43,758 nucleotides of DNA from Marinobacter xestospongiae. Lineage in GTDB: Bacteria; Pseudomonadota; Gammaproteobacteria; Pseudomonadales; Oleiphilaceae. The notes beneath the pieces are model-generated. The model did not search any database, had not been told where the DNA came from, and was given only the letters and a program-made list of their open reading frames with translations. Shown piece by piece: positions 1-8,998 of the stretch. Location of the stretch: NCBI RefSeq assembly GCF_023156385.1, contig NZ_JAKZAK010000036.1, positions 1-43,758 of the forward strand, written 5' to 3'. The translations under genes were made by a program, and so were the position numbers. The first letter of the stretch is position 1. Each line of letters begins with the position of its first letter.

Positions 1-41
1 ACTCAAGCGGCCGTCGGCTGAAAACAGAACGACCAAATGCA

Positions 42-67
42 ACAAACCCCGGAAAACCGGGGTTTGT
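42..67. terminator. Perfect hairpin downstream of rraA, likely terminator
   Basis: An 11-bp perfect stem (ACAAACCCCGG pairing with CCGGGGTTTGT) closes a 4-nt AAAA loop. Read on the minus strand it follows rraA and continues into a moderately U-rich tail (TGCATTT), so it could end the ppsA/rraA side. On the plus strand the tail is only TTTG, which is weak. Confidence 0.55.
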
Positions 68-76
68 CAGCAGTCT

Positions 77-102
77 GAGCGATCCAATGGATCGCTCTTT
101 TT
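77..102 (+). terminator. Rho-independent terminator of a plus-strand gene left of the window
   Basis: GAGCGATCC and GGATCGCTC form a 9-bp perfect stem with a 3-nt AAT loop, followed directly by TTTTT at 98-102. The orientation serves transcription entering from the left edge. On the minus strand no T tract follows the stem. Confidence 0.8.
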
Positions 103-127
103 ACAGGCTACCGGCGTGCAACTCAGA

Positions 128-610
128 TCAATCGACGTTCAACGCTTGCTCTGACACGACGATGCCATTGTTGTCGGCGTAGATATAGTGACCGGGGTGG
201 AAGGTCACGCCGCCAAAGGTCACCGGCACATTGAGATCGCCAATACCGCGTTTGTCGGTCTTGCGGGGGTGGGTGCCCAAAGCCTGAACGCCCAACTGGG
301 TCTCACCGATCACATCGACATCACGGATACAGCCGTAGATCACCAGCCCGGCCCAGCCGTTGCTTGCAGCCTTCTCCGCCAGCATATCTCCCAGTAGCGC
401 GTTGCGCTTGGAGCCACCACCGTCAACAACCATCACCCGGCCATTGCCAGGCAGACCGACCTGCTCCTTGACCACCGAGTTGTCTTCAAAGCATTTGACG
501 GTAACGATTTCGCCACCAAAGGCGGAAACGCCACCAAAGTTCCGGAACCCAGGCTCGACGACCTGAATCTCCGGGTAATCATCACAAAGATCGGGTGTTA
601 CGATTGGCAC
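128..610 (-). CDS. rraA: RraA-family protein (ribonuclease E activity regulator A-like)
   Basis: The 160-aa product matches the length and conserved blocks of RraA, which binds RNase E and inhibits its endonuclease activity in E. coli. The VDGGGSKRNALLGDM block (about residues 62-76) and the GCIRDVDVI block (93-101, R96-D97) are visible. The same fold includes 4-hydroxy-4-methyl-2-oxoglutarate aldolases, which share the Arg-Asp substrate/metal site, so an aldolase side activity cannot be excluded. The start is GTG at 610, preceded by AAGGAG about 10 nt upstream. It lies downstream of ppsA on the same strand, with 130 bp and two hairpins between them. Confidence 0.88.
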   Translation of the reverse strand: MPIVTPDLCDDYPEIQVVEPGFRNFGGVSAFGGEIVTVKCFEDNSVVKEQVGLPGNGRVMVVDGGGSKRNALLGDMLAEKAASNGWAGLVIYGCIRDVDVIGETQLGVQALGTHPRKTDKRGIGDLNVPVTFGGVTFHPGHYIYADNNGIVVSEQALNVD

Positions 611-650
611 CGTTTATCTCTCCTTCTAACTCTGCGTATAGACGATTCAA

Positions 651-740
651 AGCCGCCCCAGCCATCGACATGATTGCCCGTCGACATGTGACCAGGGCGG
701 CTCCTGAAGGTCGTTATATGCCGGGGTTCTGGTGCCCCGG
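651..740 (-). terminator. Two hairpins between ppsA and rraA
   Basis: Directly after the ppsA stop, CCGGGG/CCCCGG (735-740 with 721-726) forms a 6-bp stem with an 8-nt loop. Further on, AGCCGCCC (651-658) pairs perfectly with GGGCGGCT (695-702) and is followed on the minus strand by CTTTG. Neither has a strong U tract, so these may be RNA 3'-end or processing structures rather than efficient terminators. Confidence 0.4.
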
Positions 741-3110
741 TCAGTCAATCTTCTCATCAGCGAGGAAGAACCAGGTATCCAGCACCGAATCCGGGTTCAG
801 GGAAACGGTATCGATGCCCTGATCCATCAGCCACTTGGCCAGGTCTGGATGATCCGAGGGACCCTGACCACAGATGCCCACGTACTTGCCAGCCTTGCGG
901 CAGGCCTGAATGGCATTGGACAGCAGCGCCTTGACGGCGTCGTTGCGCTCATCAAACAGGTGCGCCACGATACCGGAATCCCGATCCAGCCCCAGTGTCA
1001 GCTGGGTCAGGTCGTTGGAACCGATGGAGAAACCATCGAAGTGCTCGAGGAACTGATCTGCCAGCAGCGCATTGGCGGGAAGCTCACACATCATGATCAC
1101 CCGCAGCCCATTCTCGCCACGCTTGAGGCCATTTTGCGACAGCAGCTCAACCACCTGCTGGGCTTCGCCAACGGTGCGCACGAACGGCACCATGATCTCG
1201 ACGTTGGTGAACCCCATTTCGTCACGGACTTTTTTCAGCGCCCGGCATTCCAGCTCAAAGCAGTCGCGGAAGTTCTCTGAGATGTAACGGGATGCGCCCC
1301 GGAAGCCCAGCATCGGGTTCTCTTCATCCGGCTCGTACAGCGTGCCGCCGATAAGGTTGGCGTACTCATTGGACTTGAAGTCTGACAGGCGCACGATCAC
1401 CTTTTTCGGCGCAAAGGCTGCCGCCAGGGTGGAGATCCCCTCAACCAGTTTGTCGACGTAAAAATCCACCGGGGAGGTGTAACCGGAGATGCGCTTCTCG
1501 ACCGTCTGGTGAATGTCCCGCGGCAGGCTGTCGAAGTTCAGCAGTGCCTTGGGATGTACCCCAATCATCCGGTTGATGATGAATTCCAGACGGGCAAGGC
1601 CAACACCCTCGTTTGGCAGCGCCTGGAAGTCGAAGGCACGATCCGGGTTACCCACGTTCATCATGATCTTGAACGGGATGTTCGGCATGGAATCGACAGT
1701 GTTCTCGCGCAGCTCAAAGTCCAGGCTGCCCTCGTAGATCATGCCGGTATCGCCCTCGGCGCAGGACACCGTGACTTCCTGATCTTCCTTCAACACTTCA
1801 GTGGCGTCGCCACAACCCACAACCGCCGGAATACCCAGCTCGCGGGCAATGATGGCGGCGTGACAGGTACGGCCACCACGATCCGTCACGATCGCGGATG
1901 CACGCTTCATCACCGGCTCCCAATCCGGGTCGGTCATGTCCGTCACCAGCACATCGCCAGCCTGAACCCGATCCATCTCGTTGATGCTGGTGATGACCTT
2001 GACCGGACCGCTGCCGATCTTGTGGCCGATGCTGCGCCCCTCAACCAGAACCTTGCCCTGCTCTTTCAGCAGGTAACGTTCCATAACGTTGGCCGCCGCA
2101 CGACTCTTAACGGTCTCCGGACGGGCCTGAACAATATAGATGCGGCCATCGTCACCGTCTTTGGCCCACTCGATATCCATCGGACGCTGGTAGTGTCGTT
2201 CGATGATCATGGCCTGCTTGGCCAGCTCGGACACTTCCTCGTCGGTGATGCAGAACAGGCCTCGCTGTTCCTGCTCGACTTTCACGGTATCCACGAAATG
2301 GTCGGAATCCGGGCCGGCGTAGACCATCTTGATGGCTTTGCTGCCTAGATTACGACGCAGTACCGCAGGCCGGCCGGCCTCAAGGGTGGGCTTGTGGACA
2401 TAGAATTCATCCGGGTTGACCGCACCCTGAACCACCGTTTCACCGAGACCGTAGGAGCCGGTCACAAACACCACGTCACGGAAACCGGATTCGGTGTCCA
2501 GGGTGAACATCACCCCCGCGGCGGCCGTTTCACTGCGAACCATCTTCTGGATGCCTGCCGACAGCGCAACAAGCTTGTGATCAAAGCCGTGATGTACCCG
2601 ATAGGAGATCGCGCGGTCGTTGAACAGCGAGGCGAACACTTCCTTAACCGACGTTTTGACCTTGTCGAGGCCAACCACGTTGAGGAAGGTTTCCTGCTGA
2701 CCGGCAAAGGAAGCGTCCGGCAGGTCTTCTGCCGTGGCCGAGGAACGCACCGCAACAGCCAGATTGTCGTTGCCGTTTCGCAGCTGGTCGTAGGCCGTTT
2801 CCAGGGCTTCTTCCAGTTGCGCCGGGAACGGCGTATCAATAACCCACTGTCGAATCTCGGCACCGACACGGGCGAGTTCATTCACGTCATTGATATCGAG
2901 GGCATCCAGCGCGTTATCGATACGGTCCTTGAGACCGTCTTTGGCCAGAAATTCACGATAGGCATGGGCCGTGGTGGCAAATCCACCCGGAACGGTAACA
3001 CCAGCGTTGGCGAGATTACTGATCATTTCACCGAGGGATGCATTCTTGCCCCCGACCCGGTCAACATCGGACATTCCCAGGTTTTCAAACCAGATAATGT
3101 AATCTTCCAA
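741..3110 (-). CDS. ppsA: Phosphoenolpyruvate synthase (pyruvate, water dikinase)
   Basis: This 789-aa cytosolic enzyme converts pyruvate and ATP to PEP, AMP and phosphate for gluconeogenesis. The N-terminal ATP-grasp domain opens with VGGKNASLGEM (about 19-29). The swivelling phosphohistidine domain has GGRTCHAAI, with catalytic H417 and T415, the threonine two residues before it that PpsR-type regulators phosphorylate. The C-terminal PEP-binding barrel carries the CELPANA and GSNDLTQLTLG blocks. Length is close to E. coli PpsA (792). The start codon is TTG at 3110, supported by GGGAG 7 nt upstream and by the family N-terminus; no ATG fits. Its regulator ppsR lies 9 kb away, beyond the uptake island. 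Confidence 0.97.
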   Translation of the reverse strand: MEDYIIWFENLGMSDVDRVGGKNASLGEMISNLANAGVTVPGGFATTAHAYREFLAKDGLKDRIDNALDALDINDVNELARVGAEIRQWVIDTPFPAQLEEALETAYDQLRNGNDNLAVAVRSSATAEDLPDASFAGQQETFLNVVGLDKVKTSVKEVFASLFNDRAISYRVHHGFDHKLVALSAGIQKMVRSETAAAGVMFTLDTESGFRDVVFVTGSYGLGETVVQGAVNPDEFYVHKPTLEAGRPAVLRRNLGSKAIKMVYAGPDSDHFVDTVKVEQEQRGLFCITDEEVSELAKQAMIIERHYQRPMDIEWAKDGDDGRIYIVQARPETVKSRAAANVMERYLLKEQGKVLVEGRSIGHKIGSGPVKVITSINEMDRVQAGDVLVTDMTDPDWEPVMKRASAIVTDRGGRTCHAAIIARELGIPAVVGCGDATEVLKEDQEVTVSCAEGDTGMIYEGSLDFELRENTVDSMPNIPFKIMMNVGNPDRAFDFQALPNEGVGLARLEFIINRMIGVHPKALLNFDSLPRDIHQTVEKRISGYTSPVDFYVDKLVEGISTLAAAFAPKKVIVRLSDFKSNEYANLIGGTLYEPDEENPMLGFRGASRYISENFRDCFELECRALKKVRDEMGFTNVEIMVPFVRTVGEAQQVVELLSQNGLKRGENGLRVIMMCELPANALLADQFLEHFDGFSIGSNDLTQLTLGLDRDSGIVAHLFDERNDAVKALLSNAIQACRKAGKYVGICGQGPSDHPDLAKWLMDQGIDTVSLNPDSVLDTWFFLADEKID

Positions 3111-3258
3111 AACGCGTCTCCCATGAGTCTGAAAAGCAAAGAGCGCTGTCAGTCAGAACCGGGTCGCTCGTGGACTGTTACCCTGTAAGGCTCATCCAAG
3201 CGCTCGAACTTGCGGTGTATCATACTGTAACCTGAAGCGTTTACCTAGGGAGCTTCTT

Positions 3259-3313
3259 AAAAACTCCGTGTGGCGTCCACGATGGGCTGAGCCGCGCAGA
3301 GGCGATACGGAGT
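3259..3313 (-). terminator. Terminator-like stem-loop at the end of the ABC operon
   Basis: Immediately after the ATPase stop, ACTCCGT (3263-3269) and ACGGAGT (3307-3313) form a 7-bp stem around a long, self-complementary loop. On the minus strand the stem runs into TTTTT, which suits an intrinsic terminator separating the uptake operon from ppsA. Confidence 0.45.
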
Positions 3314-3316
3314 GAA

Positions 3317-4954
3317 TCAGAGGCTCACTGGAGCATCAGCCATCCGCTGCCCGACAGAAAGTGGCTGCAGCCGCCCGCCTCCCAGCAAGACAGCCTGGTC
3401 GGCCAGGTGCCGCACAACACGCTGATCATGCGTAAAAACGACGATCGCAACCTTCCCGAACCGCTTCAATTCATCCAACAGCATCAGGACCTGCTGGCAT
3501 GATGCCATATCCAGCGCGGACGTGGGTTCATCGGCTACAAGGCAGCATGGATTACCGACAAGGGCCCGCGCAATCACCAGACGCTGGGCTTCGCCACCGG
3601 ACAGTGCGGCGGTCTTGCGTTGCAGGAACGCTTTTGCCGTTGGCAACCCTACCCGATCAAGAAGAGAGATCATTCGCTCAATACCGACGCCGGCACTTTT
3701 TGCCCGCAGAGAACCGCGCTTGTTATTTTCCAGCTGGAACGCCTCTGCAAGGACATCGCAAACACTGAAATGAGGCGCCAACGCCCTGTGAGAGTGCTGA
3801 GAGATCAACACCGGACGCAAGCTGCTCCGGCCAGCACCTTCCGGATGCAAAGGACTGCGCCAGGTGACTTTCCCTCTCCGAACCGGCTCAAACCCCGCCA
3901 GCAAGCGGGCCAAGGTCGATTTTCCGGAGCCACTTTCCCCTGTGACGACAAGACATGTACCGATCGGGACAAACAGGGAGATATCCTCGAGCACCGGCTG
4001 ACCGGCGTACTCGTGGGATAGACCCAGGATCTCCAGACCTTCAACAAGACGGCACGGTTCTTTTGATGAGTCAGGCCCTGGCGAGACACCGTCACGGACC
4101 AACTGACGGCAAGCCCGCCCCTTACCGGGCTCCGGAATAGCGGCCTGCGCACGTCCACCACACCAAGGGCCGGAATACGTTGCTTCATGCCGGATGCTCA
4201 GGAGCTTACGGGTATAGTCATGCTCGGGACAGCCGAACACGGTTGCAACCGGCCCGACCTCAACCAGCCGGCCATTCCGGAGCACGCCAATGCGATCAGC
4301 GATCCTCCGGGCCAGATCCAGGTCATGGGTTATCAGCAGTTGGCATCGTTCTTCGCGGCCTTTGCCGAACGACTCGATGACACGCTCGCGATTGCCGTGA
4401 TCCAACGACGCCGTCGGCTCATCAAGGATGAGATAGCGCGGGTTGTTCGCCATTGCCAATGCGGCTAACAAGCGCTGAATTTCTCCGCCGCTCAGTCCTG
4501 ACGGGTAGCGATGATGCAGGTCGACGGGAATATGGTGTGCGACACACAATCCATGTGCATCAGCGCACGTGCGACCACCGGCCTCCAGCAACTCCTGAAC
4601 GTGCTGGATGACGGTAAGGTTCGGGTTCAGGGCATCTGACAGTGCCTGGGGGAGCCAGCCGAGTTCACGGACGCGGAACGCCTGTACCTGCCGGGGGCGG
4701 GCTCTCAGAATCTCAAAACCATCGAACCAGACCGTGCCTGACCAGCGGAAGCGGCCACGCGCCCTGACACAACCACGCGGCTGGCGGCACGGCTGACCGT
4801 GAAGCAGACCGGCCATCAGGCGTGCCAGACTGGTCTTGCCACCGCCGGACTCGCCCACCAAAGCCAGTGTTTCACCACGGTCAACCTGAAACGAGATATC
4901 CCTCAACACAAGGTTGTCGAACACCCGGAGGCAAAGACGCTCAACCCGAATCAT
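3317..4954 (-). CDS. Peptide/nickel-type ABC transporter, fused double ATPase
   Basis: The 545-aa protein contains two complete ABC domains, equivalent to DppD/NikD and DppF/NikE joined in one chain as in YejF or GsiA. Domain 1 has Walker A GESGGGKT (34-41), signature LSGGE (154-158), Walker B YLILDEP (174-180) and the CPEHDYTRKLL tail typical of this family. Domain 2 has Walker A GESGSGKS (339-346), LSGGE (451-455) and CLVADEP (471-477). The ATG overlaps the stop of the upstream permease (ATGA at 4951-4954), implying translational coupling. It powers import through the two adjacent permeases. Substrate cannot be read from the ATPase. Confidence 0.92.
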   Translation of the reverse strand: MIRVERLCLRVFDNLVLRDISFQVDRGETLALVGESGGGKTSLARLMAGLLHGQPCRQPRGCVRARGRFRWSGTVWFDGFEILRARPRQVQAFRVRELGWLPQALSDALNPNLTVIQHVQELLEAGGRTCADAHGLCVAHHIPVDLHHRYPSGLSGGEIQRLLAALAMANNPRYLILDEPTASLDHGNRERVIESFGKGREERCQLLITHDLDLARRIADRIGVLRNGRLVEVGPVATVFGCPEHDYTRKLLSIRHEATYSGPWCGGRAQAAIPEPGKGRACRQLVRDGVSPGPDSSKEPCRLVEGLEILGLSHEYAGQPVLEDISLFVPIGTCLVVTGESGSGKSTLARLLAGFEPVRRGKVTWRSPLHPEGAGRSSLRPVLISQHSHRALAPHFSVCDVLAEAFQLENNKRGSLRAKSAGVGIERMISLLDRVGLPTAKAFLQRKTAALSGGEAQRLVIARALVGNPCCLVADEPTSALDMASCQQVLMLLDELKRFGKVAIVVFTHDQRVVRHLADQAVLLGGGRLQPLSVGQRMADAPVSL

Positions 4955-5784
4955 GGGCCCACCGATGACCGCGCCATGGATTGCCGCTCTGCAATTTTGC
5001 CGAGGGACAGAACCAGATACAGAAACATGGCCAGACACACAGCCGGCGGAACAAGCAACCAACGCCATGCATCGCCGTAAAGATGATCCATCGCACCCTG
5101 CATCATGCCGCCCCAGGTCAGGAGGCGCGGGTCCGTCAGGCCCAGGAACGCCAGGCCCGCCGTTTTCATGACGGCATGGCGCGTTGCCTGAAGATACAGA
5201 CTGACAAGCAATGGCCAAACAGCGGGAATCAGATGGTGGATGGCACAGTAGAGCCAGCTCCCACCCTGATGCCTGACATACTGGACATTCTCCCGCGTCG
5301 ACTCGCGCAGCACAGCAGCCCGGATAACGCGCACATCGTCCTGCCACGCGCTCAACCCGATGATCAGCACAATTCCCAGCATGCCCGGCTGCACCCAGGC
5401 GGCCACAAGCAGAAGGAAGAGTATCGCCGGGATGGTCTGAAACATGTCGACCGTTCGCAGTATCCCTGCCCTCACCAGTGGTACTCCGACCGCGCTTGCC
5501 ATTGCAAAGAACACGGCGATGGCCAAAGCCAGAAAAGCGGAGGTAAACGCAATGACAACCGTATTTGGCGCCGCCAAGAGCAACCCGGTCCACACATCCT
5601 GACCAACAGCATTGGTGCCAAGCCAATGCTGTGTGGACGGCGGCATCAACACATCGGTACTCGTCCGGTAAGGCTCGGAAGTGAACAGACCTGCGAACGT
5701 GACGGCCGACAGTAGTGCAATCAGCGCCGCCCACCATCTCCAATCGCCCTTCCGGTGACCGGCCTCCGACGCTCTAAAAGCCAT
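4951..5784 (-). CDS. ABC transporter permease, DppC/NikC type
   Basis: The 277-aa inner-membrane permease has a first transmembrane segment near residues 18-33, then a periplasmic stretch containing HWLGTNAVGQDVWTGLL, the hallmark HxLGTDxxGRDxxSR-like segment of DppC/OppC/NikC proteins. Several further hydrophobic segments follow, and the EAA-type loop region lies near 155-180. It pairs with the DppB-type permease encoded 3 nt upstream and the fused ATPase overlapping its stop. The ATG at 5784 has no better competitor. Substrate is not defined by the permease alone. Confidence 0.9.
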   Translation of the reverse strand: MAFRASEAGHRKGDWRWWAALIALLSAVTFAGLFTSEPYRTSTDVLMPPSTQHWLGTNAVGQDVWTGLLLAAPNTVVIAFTSAFLALAIAVFFAMASAVGVPLVRAGILRTVDMFQTIPAILFLLLVAAWVQPGMLGIVLIIGLSAWQDDVRVIRAAVLRESTRENVQYVRHQGGSWLYCAIHHLIPAVWPLLVSLYLQATRHAVMKTAGLAFLGLTDPRLLTWGGMMQGAMDHLYGDAWRWLLVPPAVCLAMFLYLVLSLGKIAERQSMARSSVGP

Positions 5785-5787
5785 GCA

Positions 5788-6801
5788 TTACCCCCTGCGC
5801 GCGAGTACGCTGACGACGGCATCCAGCAACCAGTTCATCAGCAGCACGAAAGCGGCGAGCCACAGCACCGCTCCCTGTAGCAGGACATAGTCTCGATCCC
5901 CGATGGCGTCATAGATCAATCCACCGAGCCCGGGATAGGAAAACACGATTTCAACAAACACCACGGTACCAACCAGGCCAGTGACAGAGTCACTCAAACG
6001 CGCAAGCACAGCAGGCAGCAGGTTGCGACCGTAATAGTGGATGCGCTCGCGCAGGCCACCAAGACCGCGCGCCCGGGCATTGACGATAAACGGGCGCGAC
6101 GACAGGCCAACGGCCTCACCGCGGCACAGAAAATAGAATCTGGCCACTTCATGCAACGCGAGGGACAGCATCGGCAAGACAGCATGCCAGGCAATGTCGA
6201 TGGCTCGCTGCACCGCACCGTGTGGAGGCATGACAGACTGGGCGCCGGCCGGCGGCAATATCGGCCACATCACGCCGAATACCAGCACAAGCAGAATCGC
6301 CCAGGCAAAGGGAGGGACGCTCGACAGGCAGGTCATCAGGCCAGTTGCGATCAGGTCGAACGGACCGTGGGGACAGCGCCCGGCTTCGATGCCGGCGGTT
6401 ACTCCGATGAGCAGGGCAATGGGCATCGCGCCCAGGATCAACAGCCCAGTCCACGGCAACGCATGTGCCAGCAACTGCGATACCGCCGCGCCATGTTGAA
6501 TCGAATATCCCAGATTACCCTGCAGGACGGCCGCCATATAACCCGCAAACTGATCAAGCCAGCTCCCTTCCAGGCCCATTGAGCGATAGAGCTGCTGTTC
6601 TTCGGCTGCGGTGAGTTCTCTCATCAGGTCGGATGAATGCAACAGTTCCACCGGGTCACCCGGCAACAGCCGGGGCAATGCAAAGGTCAGCGCCAGCAAC
6701 AGTAAGAAAACCGCCAGTCGCGTCGCAAACCCGCGCAGCAGTTCGGGTATCTGAGCATGCCCGCCTGCTTTTGGCACGGCGGTTAACAGACCAAACGACA
6801 C
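5788..6801 (-). CDS. ABC transporter permease, DppB/NikB type
   Basis: The expected 337-aa product begins with a short cytosolic tail, then a transmembrane segment leading into LPRLLPGDPVELL, the conserved first-loop motif of DppB/OppB/NikB permeases. The C-terminal VFSYPGLGGLIYDAI block is also family-typical. I place the start at GTG 6801, one base after the stop of the solute-binding protein; an alternative GTG lies at 6777. No convincing Shine-Dalgarno sequence is visible, so coupling to the upstream gene is likely. The reading frame extends further upstream without a stop, but that part only overlaps the binding-protein gene. Confidence 0.87.
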   Translation of the reverse strand: MSFGLLTAVPKAGGHAQIPELLRGFATRLAVFLLLLALTFALPRLLPGDPVELLHSSDLMRELTAAEEQQLYRSMGLEGSWLDQFAGYMAAVLQGNLGYSIQHGAAVSQLLAHALPWTGLLILGAMPIALLIGVTAGIEAGRCPHGPFDLIATGLMTCLSSVPPFAWAILLVLVFGVMWPILPPAGAQSVMPPHGAVQRAIDIAWHAVLPMLSLALHEVARFYFLCRGEAVGLSSRPFIVNARARGLGGLRERIHYYGRNLLPAVLARLSDSVTGLVGTVVFVEIVFSYPGLGGLIYDAIGDRDYVLLQGAVLWLAAFVLLMNWLLDAVVSVLARRG

Positions 6802-6802
6802 G

Positions 6803-8410
6803 CTATTGTCCCGCGAGAGGAGGCGAAGCCAGAAAGACTGACTTGGGCAACGCCAGCGGTATGCCGATGGCGACGCCGTCTGGCAGGTAGTAAGGATGAA
6901 CCCGATTGCTATAGGCGGTCGCCAGGTAGGGGTTGGTGAGCATGTAGGCGGGCAGTTCTTCTGCATAGAGCGTCTGAAATCTCGCCAGAATGGCTTTTCG
7001 TTCCACCGCATCCAACGCTCTCGCCTGGGCATCCAGAACGGCCCCGATGTCGCCCTGGTGGTCGGCATAACGGTCGCTTCGCCAATTGTCACCAAGAACC
7101 CGGTCCCGTAACCCGTTTGGATCACCCATGGCACTGCTGGAAGAGAGTCGCAGATCGTAATCACCGCTGGCGATTCGCTCTTGCAGCGCACCGCGCTCGA
7201 GAACGCGGAGAGCAATACCAATGCCAAGCCTTTCCAATTGGTCGGCGATGACCGTCGCCATCTGGGCATGTCGTTTGTCAGTGATCAGGCGCAACTGAAC
7301 AGGACGTCCGCCCGCCTGCCAGACGCCGTCGTCGGATTGCCAGCCCGACGTTTCGAAAAGCACGGCTGCTTCCTCAGGGTCATAGGCGTAATTGCGAGGG
7401 TGGCTTTGCACCGAAAACCACGGCGAACCTCGCTGCAAGTACCCTGTTTCTGCGATCACCGCATCACCACGGTGTACGATCTTCACCAGTGCCTGCCGAT
7501 CAATGCCATAGGCGATCCCCCGGCGCAGGTTTCTGTCACTTAACGAACCACCGCTGTTGAATACCAGGCGTACGGGGTGATTTCCCAGCGCCGTTACCAC
7601 GTTCAACCCCTGCTTTTTGGCATACTCGACCCGGTCCATGGGCAAGTCTGAAACGATGTCCACCTCGTCGGCCCGCATTGCCTCAATCGCGCGATCCGGA
7701 GCCATGCGAACCAGAGCCAGTTGCTCATACCGAGGAGCGCCATCGTAGTAATCCCTGTTGCGCTGAAGCAGGTAACGGCCTTGCACCTTGTCATAACTGA
7801 TCAGACTGTAAGGCCCGCTTCCGGTCGCGGCGTCTAATCCGGTGAAGCGCTCGGGCCTCGCCTGATCGGCGTAAACGTGTTCAGGCAGTATCGGTAAGGC
7901 CATCAGTGTATGGGACAGAAAGCTCGCGTCCCGCTGCTTCAGCGTCAGATGAATCTGCGTGTCAGAGATCACGGTAACCGATGCAATCCCCTCTACAGTC
8001 GCAAACGGGTATGGGTGGGATGACAGGTAGGAAAATGTGAAAGCCACATCGGCCGCCGTCACCGGCACGCCATCATGCCACTGTGCGTTCTGCCGCAGTC
8101 TGATGTCGTAGGCGAGGCCACCATCCAGTTCCTGCCAGGATTCAGCCAGTGCCGGAGCGACCTTGCCATGGGCATCTTGCCCCACCAGGCTGTCAAACAC
8201 ATAGCTGGTGTAGAGATAGCCGAGACCATTACGACGATGCGCAAAAGGCGCAAGCAACCCCTGATCGCCATCCGCTTGGGTGATCACGAGCACATGTTCC
8301 CCAGCAGAGGCCTGTGTTGCGTCAGGCTGATCAGCCAACATAACGACCATGGCAACAACAAGGCCTCCCAGACCACCAATACCAAGGAGCGCGTTCCGGC
8401 CCTTCGACAT
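6803..8410 (-). CDS. ABC transporter solute-binding protein, family 5 (peptide/nickel/opine)
   Basis: The 535-aa protein starts with a hydrophobic export segment (about residues 8-26) and carries SBP family-5 blocks: PALAESW, RLRQNAQWHDGVPVTAADVAFTF split over about 85-115, GSGPYSL, and RRGIAYGIDRQALV. These proteins capture peptides, nickel complexes or opine-type metallophores in the periplasm. The ATG at 8408-8410 overlaps the TAA of the TrmO-like gene (TAATG), with GAGG just upstream. The hydrophobic start lacks an obvious lipobox. The receptor in the same operon argues for a ligand too large or too scarce for porins; this is inference. Confidence 0.88.
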   Translation of the reverse strand: MSKGRNALLGIGGLGGLVVAMVVMLADQPDATQASAGEHVLVITQADGDQGLLAPFAHRRNGLGYLYTSYVFDSLVGQDAHGKVAPALAESWQELDGGLAYDIRLRQNAQWHDGVPVTAADVAFTFSYLSSHPYPFATVEGIASVTVISDTQIHLTLKQRDASFLSHTLMALPILPEHVYADQARPERFTGLDAATGSGPYSLISYDKVQGRYLLQRNRDYYDGAPRYEQLALVRMAPDRAIEAMRADEVDIVSDLPMDRVEYAKKQGLNVVTALGNHPVRLVFNSGGSLSDRNLRRGIAYGIDRQALVKIVHRGDAVIAETGYLQRGSPWFSVQSHPRNYAYDPEEAAVLFETSGWQSDDGVWQAGGRPVQLRLITDKRHAQMATVIADQLERLGIGIALRVLERGALQERIASGDYDLRLSSSSAMGDPNGLRDRVLGDNWRSDRYADHQGDIGAVLDAQARALDAVERKAILARFQTLYAEELPAYMLTNPYLATAYSNRVHPYYLPDGVAIGIPLALPKSVFLASPPLAGQ

Positions 8411-8904
8411 TACTGCTCAACCTCCTCGTTACAAAGACAGGTCGAGACACAGCCCCCTTCCCAGCCGATGCGCGCATCGTCAATACGATCGTCAGACGGT
8501 ACATAGGGCTTGAGGTCCAGGAGCAATGTGCCGTCGAGGCAATCAAGCCCACTGACCCGCAAGCGGTTGCCATCCCGCTCCAGCAACCTGACGATACTGA
8601 GCGCCACCGGGTTGGGACGATTCGGCGAGCGACTTGCAAATACGCCCCGGCGCAGGGACTCGCCAGGCCTAACCGTACGCATCAGCGCAGTCCGGTCCGC
8701 CTGTTCGAACCAGTAAAGTACGATCAAGTGCGTTGCGAGCTGGATGTTTGTCAGGGCCTCTTCCAACTCTGGCCTTACTTCAATCAGGCTCTCATCACTG
8801 TTGAGTCGGCTTGAGGCCACACACTCACTGAGCGCATCGGCGTTCGTGCTGATTTTACCGATCGCAGTCAGTTTGATGACGGTATCTTGGCTGTTGGCAG
8901 ACAT
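8410..8904 (-). CDS. Short TrmO/TsaA (UPF0066)-family protein within the uptake operon
   Basis: This 164-aa protein has the core of the TrmO/TsaA family, including GVFASRSPNRPNPVALS (about 88-104) and the GLDCLDGTLLLDLKPY segment (about 118-133). TrmO (YaeB, about 235 aa) methylates t6A37 in tRNA using S-adenosylmethionine. This copy lacks the C-terminal extension and sits inside a transporter operon, so a role in modifying or handling the imported ligand is as plausible as tRNA modification. AGGAG lies 9 nt before the ATG. Its stop overlaps the binding-protein start. Confidence 0.85.
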   Translation of the reverse strand: MSANSQDTVIKLTAIGKISTNADALSECVASSRLNSDESLIEVRPELEEALTNIQLATHLIVLYWFEQADRTALMRTVRPGESLRRGVFASRSPNRPNPVALSIVRLLERDGNRLRVSGLDCLDGTLLLDLKPYVPSDDRIDDARIGWEGGCVSTCLCNEEVEQ

Positions 8905-8998
8905 AGCGGGTTCTCCTGGATGTGGTCATAAATACGTTTAATGGTCAGCAGATTGCCGGAATATCAGGGACAGGATTCGAAGTTACTCAGAGGCTCTC

